Shown: positions 1-8,474 of the stretch, one piece after another
Position numbering within the stretch: position 1 is the first letter of the stretch
How the letters are laid out: each line of letters opens with the position of its first letter
DNA from: Spirochaetaceae bacterium
GTDB lineage: Bacteria; Spirochaetota; Spirochaetia; Treponematales; Rectinemataceae
Reading direction: 5' to 3'
NCBI GenBank assembly: GCA_003452735.1
Contig: DMNL01000019.1
Span: 1-22,282, forward strand
Length of the DNA: 22,282 nt
The notes under the pieces: model-generated
Seen by the model: the letters and a program-made list of their open reading frames with translations, nothing else
What the model was told of the DNA's origin: nothing
The model's database searches: none
Made by a program: the position numbers and the translations under genes

Positions 1-485
1 CGCTGTCTTCGACCTCCATCCAGTTCATGAGGATAGGCGTCATATAATCTATCAGCTAAACCGACAGTTTCCATGAGCGAGCGCACTTTTTCCTCATATT
101 CCTGCATATTCCTGACCTTTTTATAGATCTTGAGTGGCTCGCCGATGATCGATGAGACAGTATGGTGAGGATTAATAGAAGAATATGGATCCTGGAAGAT
201 CATCTGCATTTTAGTGCGCAGCATCTTCATGTCCTTATGCGAGGCTTTTGTAATCTCAATTCCATTATAATTGATAGAGCCTCCATCTGATTCATGAAGG
301 CGGACAAGTAGTCTTCCAGTAGTAGATTTGCCACAGCCAGATTCGCCGACCATGCCAAGCGTTCCCCCCTTTTTTATATCGAAGGAAATGTCATCCACAG
401 CATGGAGAGTCCCTTTTGCGACATGGAAGTATTTTTTTAGGTTTCTTACTTGTAGAATAGGCAATTCAGATTGATTGTTCGACAT
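1..485 (-). CDS. dppF: Oligopeptide/dipeptide ABC transporter ATPase DppF/OppF, 5' part of the gene only
   Basis: This is the second ATPase of the peptide importer and powers uptake together with DppD. About 161 N-terminal residues are visible; the rest lies beyond the left edge. The translation starts MSNNQSELPILQVRNLKKYF, then Walker A GESGCGKST, the Q-loop region MIFQDPYSSINP, and YPHELDGGRRQR at the edge. The signature motif is therefore LDGGR instead of LSGGQ, a variant I recall in DppF proteins of several anaerobes. The ATG at 483-485 has an AGGAG seven bases upstream. The gene overlaps the end of the dppD gene by 20 bases, which implies translational coupling. Walker B and the C-terminal peptide-transporter extension cannot be checked. 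Family assignment is secure; the substrate is inferred from the operon. Confidence 0.95.
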   Translation of the reverse strand, partial: MSNNQSELPILQVRNLKKYFHVAKGTLHAVDDISFDIKKGGTLGMVGESGCGKSTTGRLLVRLHESDGGSINYNGIEITKASHKDMKMLRTKMQMIFQDPYSSINPHHTVSSIIGEPLKIYKKVRNMQEYEEKVRSLMETVGLADRLYDAYPHELDGGRRQ

Positions 486-1449
486 GCAAATTCTCCTGAT
501 ACTGGTGGCATTTCACCAAATGGACTTCTATAGAACTGTTTTCGGGATGCAATTCATGACACTGCGGCATTACATTAGGGCATCGTGGGCTGAAATAGCA
601 TCCCTTTGGCAAATTGGTTGGATCGGGCATAAGCCCAGGTATAGGCCGAAGGCGAGGAGAGCCTTCACTATAATCAGGGAGAGAGCCCAAAAGACCCTTT
701 GTATAAGGATGAAGTGGATTCCCAAAAACCTGTTTAACCGTACCATACTCTACAACCTCGCCTGCATACATGGTTGCCACCTCATCGCAGTTCTCGACTA
801 CAAGCCCTAATGAATGGGTAATAAATAGAACCGATGTATTATTGGTTTTTATGAGGCCGCGCATCAAATCGAGCACCTGTGCCTGAATTGTGACATCTAA
901 CGCCGTTGTCGGTTCATCTGCCAAAAGAAGCCTAGGATTGCATGCGAGCGAAAGCGCAATGACAACACGTTGTTTCATTCCCCCTGAAAACTGGTGGGGA
1001 TATTCCCTTGCTCTGACACCAGGTATACCGACAGTCTCGAGCATTTCCTCAGCCTTAGACCAGGCCTCAGCCTTGGAAACCTTCTCGTGCTTAAAAATTG
1101 TCTCCGCTATCTGCTCTCCTATTGTCAACACGGGATTGAGCGCTGTCATGGGGTCCTGAAAAATCATCGCTATATCTTTCCCCCGCAACTCTCGCAGTTC
1201 CTGATTGGACATGCCGAGAATATCTGTATTGTCGAAGCGGATAGATCCAGAGATTATCTTGCCCTGGGGCGCGCTGATCATATTGAGTATGGAAAGAGCC
1301 AGCGTTGTTTTACCAGCTCCTGTCTCACCAACAAGACCCAATACTCGGCCTCTCTGCATATCCAGCGAAAGATTATTAACCGCTCTGACTGTTCTTCGAT
1401 TCGAATAATAATGTACATGTAAATCTTTTATTTCCAGAATCTTATCCAT
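466..1449 (-). CDS. dppD: Oligopeptide/dipeptide ABC transporter ATPase DppD/OppD
   Basis: This is the first ATPase of the peptide importer, a cytoplasmic subunit bound to DppBC. Its 327 residues are the normal length for the family. Visible motifs are Walker A GETGAGKTT (about 41-49), Q-loop MIFQDPMTALNP, signature FSGGMKQR, Walker B LLLADEPTTALD and the H-loop in FITHSLG. The C-terminal peptide-transporter extension contains the cysteine-rich stretch GCYFSPRCPNVMPQC, which in relatives binds an iron-sulfur cluster or is at least conserved. The signature has M in place of Q (SGGMKQR), which is usual for DppD. The start follows the dppC stop by ten bases and has AGGAAA upstream. It is cotranscribed with its neighbours. 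Confidence 0.97.
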   Translation of the reverse strand: MDKILEIKDLHVHYYSNRRTVRAVNNLSLDMQRGRVLGLVGETGAGKTTLALSILNMISAPQGKIISGSIRFDNTDILGMSNQELRELRGKDIAMIFQDPMTALNPVLTIGEQIAETIFKHEKVSKAEAWSKAEEMLETVGIPGVRAREYPHQFSGGMKQRVVIALSLACNPRLLLADEPTTALDVTIQAQVLDLMRGLIKTNNTSVLFITHSLGLVVENCDEVATMYAGEVVEYGTVKQVFGNPLHPYTKGLLGSLPDYSEGSPRLRPIPGLMPDPTNLPKGCYFSPRCPNVMPQCHELHPENSSIEVHLVKCHQYQENLHVEQSI

Positions 1450-1459
1450 AATTCGTTTC

Positions 1460-2380
1460 CTAACGCCTGAGTTTTGGATCTAGAGCATCGCGCAGTCCAT
1501 CGCCAATGATATTGTAGGCCAAAACAGTGAGCAAAATCGCTATTCCTGGCGCAAATAGAAGATGCGGTGCGTATTGGATGAATTCTCTAGCCTCGGAGAG
1601 CATATTGCCCCATTCCGGCTTTGGCGGAAGAATTCCTAGCCCCAAAAAAGACAACCAAGAGGCCGAAAGTATCGATGAGCCTACGTTGAGCGTAGACTGA
1701 ACAATAATCGGAGAAGTGATATTTGGCAGTATGTGCTTGAGCACAATGCGAAAATCTCCAGCACCTATTACGCGAGCTGCTTCTACATATTCCTGATCTT
1801 TGATCGAAATGATAGAAGCGCGAACTATTCGTATATAGCCAGGAATCAAGGATGTGCTTATAGCGATCAGCAAATTGAAAAAACTATTCCCAAGAGCGGC
1901 CACAATGGCTATCGACATCAAAATGGTCGGAATAGAAAGGATTATATCGGTAAGTCGCATAATGATTGTATCGAACAAGCCTCCCTTATATCCGGCTATA
2001 GCTCCTAAGATGCCGCCTATTACAACTGCCATTGCTACAGTCACAAAACCGATGATCATAGATATTCTTGCACCATGGACTAGCCTGCCAAGAATATCAC
2101 GACCATAGTTGTCCGAACCCAGGATAAAAGTGTGCTCTATATCCTTTTCTTGAAAATAGACCGTACCGGTTTCTCCGGGCTTTAGAAGCGCATTCTCGAG
2201 CGAATTAGACGTAACGAAATCATACGAATAGAGAACATCAGCAAAAATGGCAATAAGTGCGAATATCAGAACGAGAATCAAGCTTGCAACTGCGAGTTTG
2301 TTCCTAGAGAACTGCCTCCAGAATTGAGAGATATTTTTTGATTGCCTCTTAAAGAACCTCAAAAATGTCTGGTTACTCAT
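1460..2380 (-). CDS. dppC: Peptide ABC transporter permease DppC
   Basis: This is the second membrane subunit of the peptide importer. At 306 residues it is typical in length. It starts with a cytoplasmic N-terminus (FFKRQSKNISQFWRQFSRNKLAVASL, the usual OppC_N region), followed by a first membrane segment ending near residue 50, a periplasmic loop with GSDNYGRDILGRLVHGARIS, and five further hydrophobic segments. The EAA loop that contacts the ATPase reads EAARVIGAGDFRIVLKHILPN (about 200-220). The start codon overlaps the dppB stop as ATGA, and GAGG lies six bases upstream of it. It forms a heterodimer with DppB. Confidence 0.97.
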   Translation of the reverse strand: MSNQTFLRFFKRQSKNISQFWRQFSRNKLAVASLILVLIFALIAIFADVLYSYDFVTSNSLENALLKPGETGTVYFQEKDIEHTFILGSDNYGRDILGRLVHGARISMIIGFVTVAMAVVIGGILGAIAGYKGGLFDTIIMRLTDIILSIPTILMSIAIVAALGNSFFNLLIAISTSLIPGYIRIVRASIISIKDQEYVEAARVIGAGDFRIVLKHILPNITSPIIVQSTLNVGSSILSASWLSFLGLGILPPKPEWGNMLSEAREFIQYAPHLLFAPGIAILLTVLAYNIIGDGLRDALDPKLRR

Positions 2381-3366
2381 TGGTTGCCTCGCACTAGTTT
2401 CTTCTTTGTCGAAAAAGTGGATTTTATGCGTGGATCGATAAATCCATAGAGAATGTCGACCGCAAGATTTATGACGGTGAATGTTATTGCAACGAAACAG
2501 ACCGATCCGAGAATCTGTGGTGTATCCTTTTGAAATATCGCATCCACCATTATGGAGCCAAGTCCTGGATATGAAAAAATCTTTTCGGTTAGAACAGCTC
2601 CACCAAGCAAGCTTCCAAACTGAAGACCCGCGACGGTAACTACTGGGATAAGGGCATTGCGCAAGGCATGCTTAAAGACCACTGTCTTTTCGTCCATACC
2701 TTTAACTCTCGCTGTCCTTATATAATCTTGCTGCATGACATCGAGCATGGATGAACGTGTCATTCGCATGATAATAGCCATCGAATTCATACTCAAAGTG
2801 ATAATTGGTAGCACTAGAGATAGAAAATCGCGCGGATTGGCTATTGCAGGAAAAATGCGTAGGTTGTTTGCAAAAGTATAGATGAGCACCATTGCAATCC
2901 AGAATACCGGCATTGATGCTCCCAAGAGAGCAAAAACCGTAAAAACCATATCGGCCACAGAATATGGCTTTGTTGCAGAGATGATTCCAATTGGAATACC
3001 CAGTAGCAGTGCAAGAATAAGCGCCCCTACTGAAAGGATTAGTGTGTTAGGGAAAGAACTGAGAATGAGTTCGAAAATTATCCTATTCGACACATAAGAC
3101 CTGCCAAGGTCTCCAAACAATAATCCTTTATAACCAAAAACAGGGTGCTTATATCCAAAGAGAAATCTTCCATACTGCACAATGAAGGGCGCATCCAACC
3201 CCATGTCCTCTCTCATCTGCTTATATGCTGCAGGTGAAGCATTTGCTCCCAACATCATTTGAGCGGGATCTGAGGGAGTAATGTACATAAGAGAAAAGAC
3301 GATGAATGTCACGCCTAACAGAACTGGAATAAGCATCAGAATTCGACGCATTATATATCTGAACAT
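2377..3366 (-). CDS. dppB: Peptide ABC transporter permease DppB
   Basis: This is the first membrane subunit of the peptide importer, 329 residues from the chosen start. That start is the ATG at 3364-3366, which gives MFRYIMRRILMLIPVLLGVT, the classic DppB opening with a positively charged tip and first membrane helix; AAAGG lies upstream. The reading frame extends open to 3471, but the 35 extra residues resemble no DppB N-terminus and would span a stem-loop after the binding-protein gene. The EAA loop reads RTARVKGMDEKTVVFKHALRNALIP. Six hydrophobic segments are visible. The stop overlaps the dppC start by four bases. Confidence 0.95.
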   Translation of the reverse strand: MFRYIMRRILMLIPVLLGVTFIVFSLMYITPSDPAQMMLGANASPAAYKQMREDMGLDAPFIVQYGRFLFGYKHPVFGYKGLLFGDLGRSYVSNRIIFELILSSFPNTLILSVGALILALLLGIPIGIISATKPYSVADMVFTVFALLGASMPVFWIAMVLIYTFANNLRIFPAIANPRDFLSLVLPIITLSMNSMAIIMRMTRSSMLDVMQQDYIRTARVKGMDEKTVVFKHALRNALIPVVTVAGLQFGSLLGGAVLTEKIFSYPGLGSIMVDAIFQKDTPQILGSVCFVAITFTVINLAVDILYGFIDPRIKSTFSTKKKLVRGNQ

Positions 3367-3422
3367 AACAGAACCTTTTCGGAAATATTGATCAGGAACA
3401 AAAGCGATATCGGCATTTGAAA

Positions 3423-3458
3423 GCATACCTGCCCCACCAATAAATAGAGCAGGCATGC
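3423..3458 (-). terminator. Stem-loop in the gap between the peptide-binding protein and dppB
   Basis: Two arms, 3423-3432 and 3449-3458, form a ten-base-pair stem with a 16-base loop, starting 12 bases after the binding-protein stop codon. One pair is G-U in the minus-strand RNA but would be A-C on the other strand, so the structure fits RNA made from the operon. There is no good T-run after it. I read it as a partial terminator or a block to 3' decay that raises binding-protein mRNA over permease mRNA, not as a full terminator. Confidence 0.6.
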
Positions 3459-3470
3459 ATTTCAAATACA

Positions 3471-5219
3471 CTATTGAAGTCTAGTCAAAAGATGAATATC
3501 GACCAGTTTTGTCTTAAATATCGCCTGATCCAGATTGCCCACTCTAGGGTGCGACGCGAACAGCACGTTTTCGTATACCATTGGGAAATATGGCTTATCC
3601 GTCATGAGCTGGGTCTGCACCTTTATATAGGCTTCTTCACGAGTCTTACGATCGAGTGAATAGCGTCCAATTTGAATGTTTTTGTTGACAATATCGTTGT
3701 TGTAGAGCGCACCATTCATTCCGGTCCCGATAGAGTCGCCGCCATAGATTATGCAGGTATAGTCTGGATCCATAGTAGGTGTGAACCAGGCGGTCACCAC
3801 CATGTCGTACCCATCTCCAGTCTTGCTCTGCTGTATGATCTGCGCATTCACCATTGGGACTACTTTTATCAAGTCAAAGCCAAGAGTCGTCTTGACCTGG
3901 TCTTTTATATTGTTAGCAATTTTCACTCGGTCTGTGACGTTACCCACAACCAAGGTTACCGATTCCGGCCCTAACTTTGCCCTGAATTCGGGCGAAAGCA
4001 TGGCAAATTCGGCTTTAGCCTTTTCCTTGTTGTAGTACCAAGTCTTCTCATTGAACTCTGCAAAAGGAGTGCCCGCTGGAGCACCTTCGACATAGCCTAG
4101 GAATCCTGGCTGCATCATTTGATTGGCTGGCACTGCATAGCCATTGAAGATATCGACCTGCTTGATGAATGGTACTGGATTTATCGAATAGAAAATTGCC
4201 CTTCTAAGATGAGTTGAGTCACCTTCGGTATACTGGCCAGATAAATCAAGCTTGCCGTTTTTCTTCTGCCCAACAAGATCGGAATTCATATTGAAGACGC
4301 CGTACCATATTGTAACTCCAGGTTTCGTGGTAATAACAAGGCCGTTTCTTTCCAGATTTCCTATATCGAGCTTAGAGAGGTTGAAGGCCATGTCCACCTC
4401 ACCGGTTATCAAGACGTTGTTGACTTGCGGTTGTTCGGACATAGCTCTAAAGACGATATTCTTAAAAGCAACTGTGTTGGCGTCTCCCCACCAAGCTTCG
4501 TTCCGCGTAAGCTGGACTTCCTGTGGATTTGGCCATGACACGAATTTATAGGGCCCGGTTCCAACAACAATCTTTGTGCCATAATCCGCACCTGCGGCTT
4601 CTACGGTCTCCTTGTCTTCTATGCCAGAGCAGTAGTGCGCAAGAATGTTGAGCGCTGGTCCGTATGGAGAAGCTGTCATATATTTTGCACGATCTTCCCA
4701 TGAGGTCAACGCGACAGTTGCATATTCAGGATCTTTGAGCTTGCCAAAAGTGATCTTTACTGTGTAATCATCTACCTTCACTACAGAAAGAACCGCACTG
4801 AACATACTCTTGGAACTCGACTTCGGGTGATGTAGAATTCGATTGAACGAAAAGACTACATCATCGGCAGTAAATGGATTGCCATTATGGAATTTTACGC
4901 CTTTTCGGAGCTTGATAGTGTAAACAGAACCGTCCTTGGAAACGAGTCCGTTCTGAATCGTTGGTATAGTCTCGGCTAGAATTGGATAAAAGGTATTATC
5001 TGACTTCATTCCAATCAACGTTTCATTGATCTCCCTCATTATCTGCGCTTCGTTCAGAGTCGTGTATATGTTTGGATCGAGCGGCTGTGGAGCAGCAGCA
5101 AGGACAAAGACCAAGGTATCAGGATCTCTGTTCCGCAAAGTTGGCCCTTTCTTTGCTTGTGCAAAAACGACTCCGCCCAAGGCTAGGCAGATAAGTACAA
5201 TCGACAAAAATTTCTTCAT
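3471..5219 (-). CDS. Peptide-binding periplasmic protein, solute-binding family 5 (DppE/OppA type)
   Basis: This protein captures the peptide in the periplasm and delivers it to DppBC. It has 582 residues, in the usual range for the family. The N-terminus is a Sec signal peptide (MKKFLSIVLICLALGGVVFA, cleavage likely near residue 20-22) with no lipobox cysteine. Family-5 hallmarks include KLRKGVKFHNGNPFTADDVVFSF (about 105-127), the KFVSWPNPQEVQLTRNEAWWG region, and the LRRAIFYSINPVPFI segment. The start has AAGGAGG eight bases upstream, the strongest ribosome site in this operon. A 113-base gap separates it from the D-aminopeptidase gene upstream; it holds a small hairpin (5249-5261) but no convincing promoter. 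Exact peptide preference cannot be read from sequence. Confidence 0.96.
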   Translation of the reverse strand: MKKFLSIVLICLALGGVVFAQAKKGPTLRNRDPDTLVFVLAAAPQPLDPNIYTTLNEAQIMREINETLIGMKSDNTFYPILAETIPTIQNGLVSKDGSVYTIKLRKGVKFHNGNPFTADDVVFSFNRILHHPKSSSKSMFSAVLSVVKVDDYTVKITFGKLKDPEYATVALTSWEDRAKYMTASPYGPALNILAHYCSGIEDKETVEAAGADYGTKIVVGTGPYKFVSWPNPQEVQLTRNEAWWGDANTVAFKNIVFRAMSEQPQVNNVLITGEVDMAFNLSKLDIGNLERNGLVITTKPGVTIWYGVFNMNSDLVGQKKNGKLDLSGQYTEGDSTHLRRAIFYSINPVPFIKQVDIFNGYAVPANQMMQPGFLGYVEGAPAGTPFAEFNEKTWYYNKEKAKAEFAMLSPEFRAKLGPESVTLVVGNVTDRVKIANNIKDQVKTTLGFDLIKVVPMVNAQIIQQSKTGDGYDMVVTAWFTPTMDPDYTCIIYGGDSIGTGMNGALYNNDIVNKNIQIGRYSLDRKTREEAYIKVQTQLMTDKPYFPMVYENVLFASHPRVGNLDQAIFKTKLVDIHLLTRLQ

Positions 5220-5332
5220 GTCAATAACCTCCTTGAAGATATTCTATAGCTGCAACGCAGCATTAATTTATTCACCATATAGGTAAGTTTTTCTCTTAAA
5301 TGAAATAAGAATGCTTGTATAAGTGTTTGTTT

Positions 5333-6175
5333 TCAAGTGAAAGCGGCAAACTTGCCACCTAGCATTGCGGCTGCATGAATCATCCGATATATGCTTCTCA
5401 TGTCGGTAGATCTATAAAGAACTCGCCTTCCTCCTCTTCGTTCTAGCCCTGGTATCACGGAGACAGCATCCGCTATGACAGTAGAGGCAAAATCGATCTC
5501 GAGATCGTAAGCTGGCGCTAGAGTAAGTGGCTTGAAAGTATCTTTCCTGTCTATGGCTTGCATCGCCCCTTCGACGAATTTAGGCTTCAGGTTGTCCTCG
5601 AAGTACATTTTAGCTGCAAACCGCCCAAGGCCTTGCTTTGTGCAAATAAATATAGGTGGAATTGGAAAATGCTCTTCTATTTCCTTCTCAAGAATATCAT
5701 CGCCGGACACAAAACATACGGGCACCCCATAATGAGAAGCGAGCATAGCATTTATGTCCGCTTCGGACATTTCCTGGCCATTCAACCGGACACAATAGAT
5801 ACACGAGGACGAATAACTATGATCCATCAATCCATGCAAGGCTCCGATTTTTGCATGATATCCAACTAGCATAAGAAGATCGAAACTTTCGTCCAGGCCT
5901 TCGAGCATATAGAAAGGACGCGGATAGCCGCGGATCAAGTTAATACGCGAATCGCCAAAGCTTCTAAACGGAATCCCCTCGCCCCTAGCATGAGAGTCGC
6001 ATATGCATATTTCTCTGATTTCATCGTTATACTTCGATCTATTTATGCCTTCTACAATCCAAGACAATTCTTTCCATGCATTCTCATAAACTGTTTGGTG
6101 ACCATTGCCTTCCATATCGCTCCATGAGACAGCACCATGAATGCCTTCCATGTCTACAGAAATAAAAACCTTCAT
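5333..6175 (-). CDS. dppA: D-aminopeptidase, peptidase family M55 (DppA type)
   Basis: This is a zinc peptidase that in Bacillus subtilis DppA removes N-terminal D-residues such as D-Ala from D-Ala-D-Ala or D-Ala-Gly-Gly. Its 280 residues match the family length of about 270-280. It begins MKVFISVDMEG, giving metal ligands Asp8 and Glu10. His62 in the DSH motif, His107 in GYHAK and Glu138 in the MSEAD segment fit the remaining ligands, and His119 in LMDHS fits the catalytic histidine. There is no signal peptide, so it acts in the cytoplasm on imported peptides. AGAGG lies upstream of the ATG. In B. subtilis the homologous gene also leads a dpp transport operon, so the linkage is conserved across distant phyla. 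Confidence 0.95.
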   Translation of the reverse strand: MKVFISVDMEGIHGAVSWSDMEGNGHQTVYENAWKELSWIVEGINRSKYNDEIREICICDSHARGEGIPFRSFGDSRINLIRGYPRPFYMLEGLDESFDLLMLVGYHAKIGALHGLMDHSYSSSCIYCVRLNGQEMSEADINAMLASHYGVPVCFVSGDDILEKEIEEHFPIPPIFICTKQGLGRFAAKMYFEDNLKPKFVEGAMQAIDRKDTFKPLTLAPAYDLEIDFASTVIADAVSVIPGLERRGGRRVLYRSTDMRSIYRMIHAAAMLGGKFAAFT

Positions 6176-6239
6176 GCTTCATCCTCTGTGTGAACAATCT
6201 CTTGCACAATAGCGAGATATCGCCTGCTAGTCAGTGATT

Positions 6240-7427
6240 TCATTCAAAATAACCTTTCTTGATAACTTCGCCCCTGCGAACGACTAAACGCCCACGGCTT
6301 ATTACATCTCGAATCTCGAGCCCATCGGATTCCAGTACCAAAATATCGGCGTCCGCTTCTTCTCTAATTGTCCCCTTTCTACCCTCCAATCCATAGTTTC
6401 GAGCTGGATTGGATGTCAAAGGCAAAAGAGCTTCTTCCAATGGCAGATGCTTTTGCTGAACAAGATTCCTTAGCTCGAACATCAGTGTCTCAGGCGTTCC
6501 GATACCCATTCCGGTAATTCTGCTATGATCTCCATTCCACTCTGGAAGCGAACCACCAGCATCAGAACTGAAGGTAACATGATCCAACAGACCTTTCTCC
6601 CTAGCTAGCATTGCAAAATCGGCGGCACTCATGTTCTCAGAATTAGCATTCACTTCTTTTCGACATGTAGCATCGACCATTCCTCCACCCTTGGCCAGTT
6701 CGAATACTTGGTCCAGCAATTTCGGATTTTTACGATTGATATGCGTCGGAACGAACATAGCTGGCCTTATGCCTGGATTCTTTATCACCTCCATAATAAG
6801 ATCGAGCGCCTGCGGCCTAATGCCAGTATGGACTGTGATTATTCCAGGCTTGTTCGCAATTAGAGCCGCTACAAAGACATCCGACGCAAGCCTTGCAAGA
6901 TCCGCTACATCCATATATGGTCCGCGAGTATCCGATAGAGCAAGCTTTACCCCGATTACTGGATCGCAAAACAAAATATCCTTGGCAACCGAGCCAGTTA
7001 TGCTTGGAGAAGGGTACCAATAAGCTCCTGTTAGCATGAAAGCCGTCATGCCTTCGGTATTGAAAGCCTTAGTTTTTGCATAGAGGTCTTCGAGCGACCG
7101 AGTTAGAGAGTCTGTTCCTAAGAGCCCTATGGCAGTAGTAACACCATTTAGAAAATTCATTGATATCTGAAGTTCTGGAGTTCTAGTTTCAAATCCTCCT
7201 TCGCCTCCGCCGCCTATAAAATGCTGGTGTCCATCGATCAATCCTGGAACGACAATACATCCTGATGCATCGATCGTTTCGACATGCGAAATCGAGCTAG
7301 ATACATCGATATTGGAATCGACGGAAATAATCCTATCGCCCCCAATTAGAATATCCCTAAATCCAAGCGGATAGGGCGCATATACTTCTCCATTTTTCAG
7401 CAGCAACATGCTCATCTTGTGCTCCAT
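6240..7427 (-). CDS. iadA: Isoaspartyl dipeptidase (beta-aspartyl peptidase), family M38
   Basis: This enzyme hydrolyses beta-aspartyl dipeptides, which arise from isoaspartate damage or from polymers such as cyanophycin. It has 395 residues against about 390 in Escherichia coli IadA. The amidohydrolase metal site is complete: His67 and His69 in DGHQHF, Lys161 (the carbamylated lysine, in GVKLALSD), His200, His229 in PTHINR, and Asp289 in SSDAGG. The substrate-binding residues Glu76 (IGGGGEGG), Tyr136 (TGAYWYP), Arg168 and Arg232 sit one residue before the positions I recall for E. coli. It has no signal peptide. Two starts are possible: the ATG at 7425-7427, or the ATG at 7413-7415, which has a better placed GGAG six bases upstream and would remove four residues. 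Confidence 0.96.
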   Translation of the reverse strand: MEHKMSMLLLKNGEVYAPYPLGFRDILIGGDRIISVDSNIDVSSSISHVETIDASGCIVVPGLIDGHQHFIGGGGEGGFETRTPELQISMNFLNGVTTAIGLLGTDSLTRSLEDLYAKTKAFNTEGMTAFMLTGAYWYPSPSITGSVAKDILFCDPVIGVKLALSDTRGPYMDVADLARLASDVFVAALIANKPGIITVHTGIRPQALDLIMEVIKNPGIRPAMFVPTHINRKNPKLLDQVFELAKGGGMVDATCRKEVNANSENMSAADFAMLAREKGLLDHVTFSSDAGGSLPEWNGDHSRITGMGIGTPETLMFELRNLVQQKHLPLEEALLPLTSNPARNYGLEGRKGTIREEADADILVLESDGLEIRDVISRGRLVVRRGEVIKKGYFE

Positions 7428-7444
7428 AATTTGAATTGAATTTA

Positions 7445-8305
7445 TTATTCTTTTGGATTACTGATAACTAAATACCCGCTTTCCTGCATCGATATAGTTT
7501 TCTGCCGGCTCGCTGCGGCGCTTTCCTTTTCGTCCAGATACACCATTTGCACCAAAACATGCAAAATCGATATGAGCCCGGCAAAAGAATTGGTCAACAA
7601 CAAAGAATTAGTTATACAACGTATTACCTTATCTGCTTCAGAATACACAGGGCATGCAGCCGAATCCGTAAAGAGAAAGAGCGAACCACTCTTTTCTTTG
7701 ACGACTTTTGCCACATGCCTTACCTCTAAAGAGTATGGAGGAAATGTCATCAGAAACATCACGTCTTCGCTCGAAAAAGATTTGAGAACCGGAGCGTAAT
7801 CCGATACTGATCCCGAAACTACATACACTTCCTTTTCTAGAGAACTCATTAAAGTATATTTAAAAATTTGGGCTACATAAGCAGTTGCCCCAAAAGCGCT
7901 TAAATATACCCTACGAGCTTTCTTTATGCCTTCTCCCATTATTTCCAGATCAGCCATCTTTATATTGGAAAAGGTGCTGCGTGTGTTGTTGTATTCATTT
8001 TGAAATAGCTTTTGCAGACGTTTTTCATCTGGCAGAATATCCAGCTCACTCAAAGCAATCTTGTCGTAAGGATTCAATCTATGCCTGATTTCATCTTGAA
8101 TTTCATGCTTGAATTCTTGATACCCTTCAAACCCTAAGCTTTTTGCAAATCGGACCAGCGTTGCGCTACTTACACCAATGGACCTACTTATTGTGTGGAT
8201 TGAGGAAAAAGCAACACTCTGTTCGTGATCCAACATATAAGAGCCTATTTTCTGATAGCTATTCGGCATTTCAGGAAGCATTTTCCTGATCTTATCAAGA
8301 ATCAT
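7445..8305 (-). CDS. RpiR/MurR family transcriptional regulator (HTH plus SIS domain)
   Basis: This 286-residue regulator combines an N-terminal RpiR-type helix-turn-helix (about 1-77; helix pair around SIHTISRSIGVSSATLVRFAKSLGF) with a C-terminal SIS sugar-phosphate-binding fold (about 125-250). It is the first gene of the peptide operon, 17 bases before iadA, so it probably controls its own operon. Known relatives bind sugar phosphates (MurNAc-6-phosphate in MurR, ribose phosphates in RpiR). Such a ligand next to D-peptide and isopeptide enzymes would fit a link to cell-wall turnover, but this is inference. An AGGAG is present, with an unusually long 13-base spacing to the ATG at 8303-8305; no better in-frame start is visible. 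Confidence 0.93.
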   Translation of the reverse strand: MILDKIRKMLPEMPNSYQKIGSYMLDHEQSVAFSSIHTISRSIGVSSATLVRFAKSLGFEGYQEFKHEIQDEIRHRLNPYDKIALSELDILPDEKRLQKLFQNEYNNTRSTFSNIKMADLEIMGEGIKKARRVYLSAFGATAYVAQIFKYTLMSSLEKEVYVVSGSVSDYAPVLKSFSSEDVMFLMTFPPYSLEVRHVAKVVKEKSGSLFLFTDSAACPVYSEADKVIRCITNSLLLTNSFAGLISILHVLVQMVYLDEKESAAASRQKTISMQESGYLVISNPKE

Positions 8306-8352
8306 GATGTTTCAATTTCTCCTAATCCAATCTTGGTAACTTTTGTTTCAGA

Positions 8353-8381
8353 ATTATCGCATCATTAAATTTATATGTCAA
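8353..8381 (-). promoter_or_regulatory. Sigma-70 promoter of the peptide operon
   Basis: Reading on the minus strand, a perfect -35 TTGACA (8376-8381) is followed by a 17-base spacer and a -10 GATAAT (8353-8358). The predicted start of transcription is near 8346, giving a leader of about 41 bases before the RpiR gene. No other strong promoter is evident in the operon as far as 3471. A short inverted repeat, TTGATT and AATCAA (8401-8418), lies upstream of the -35 and could be a weak regulator site. Confidence 0.8.
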
Positions 8382-8424
8382 CGTTTATCGGCAAGATTTT
8401 TTGATTTTTTGCAATCAAGGACTC

Positions 8425-8453
8425 TTGACCGCTAACTCACTGCAGGATAAGTT
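8425..8453 (+). promoter_or_regulatory. Possible promoter of the TPR protein gene
   Basis: TTGACC (8425-8430) lies 17 bases before TAAGTT (8448-8453). The -10 is poor and would leave only a short leader before the AGGAGG ribosome site at 8461-8466. It is offered as the best candidate between two divergent genes, not as a firm call. Confidence 0.35.
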
Positions 8454-8474
8454 TTTCACAAGGAGGTACCTTTA

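Noticed and set aside
994-1422. 142-residue plus-strand reading frame opposite dppD
   Set aside because: It lies antisense to a well-supported ATPase gene, with no recognisable domain and several competing frames in the same stretch.
3367-3471. N-terminal extension of DppB to the ATG at 3469-3471
   Set aside because: The 35 extra residues do not resemble any DppB start, and the DNA there forms a stem-loop after the binding-protein gene. The ATG at 3364-3366 gives the standard N-terminus.
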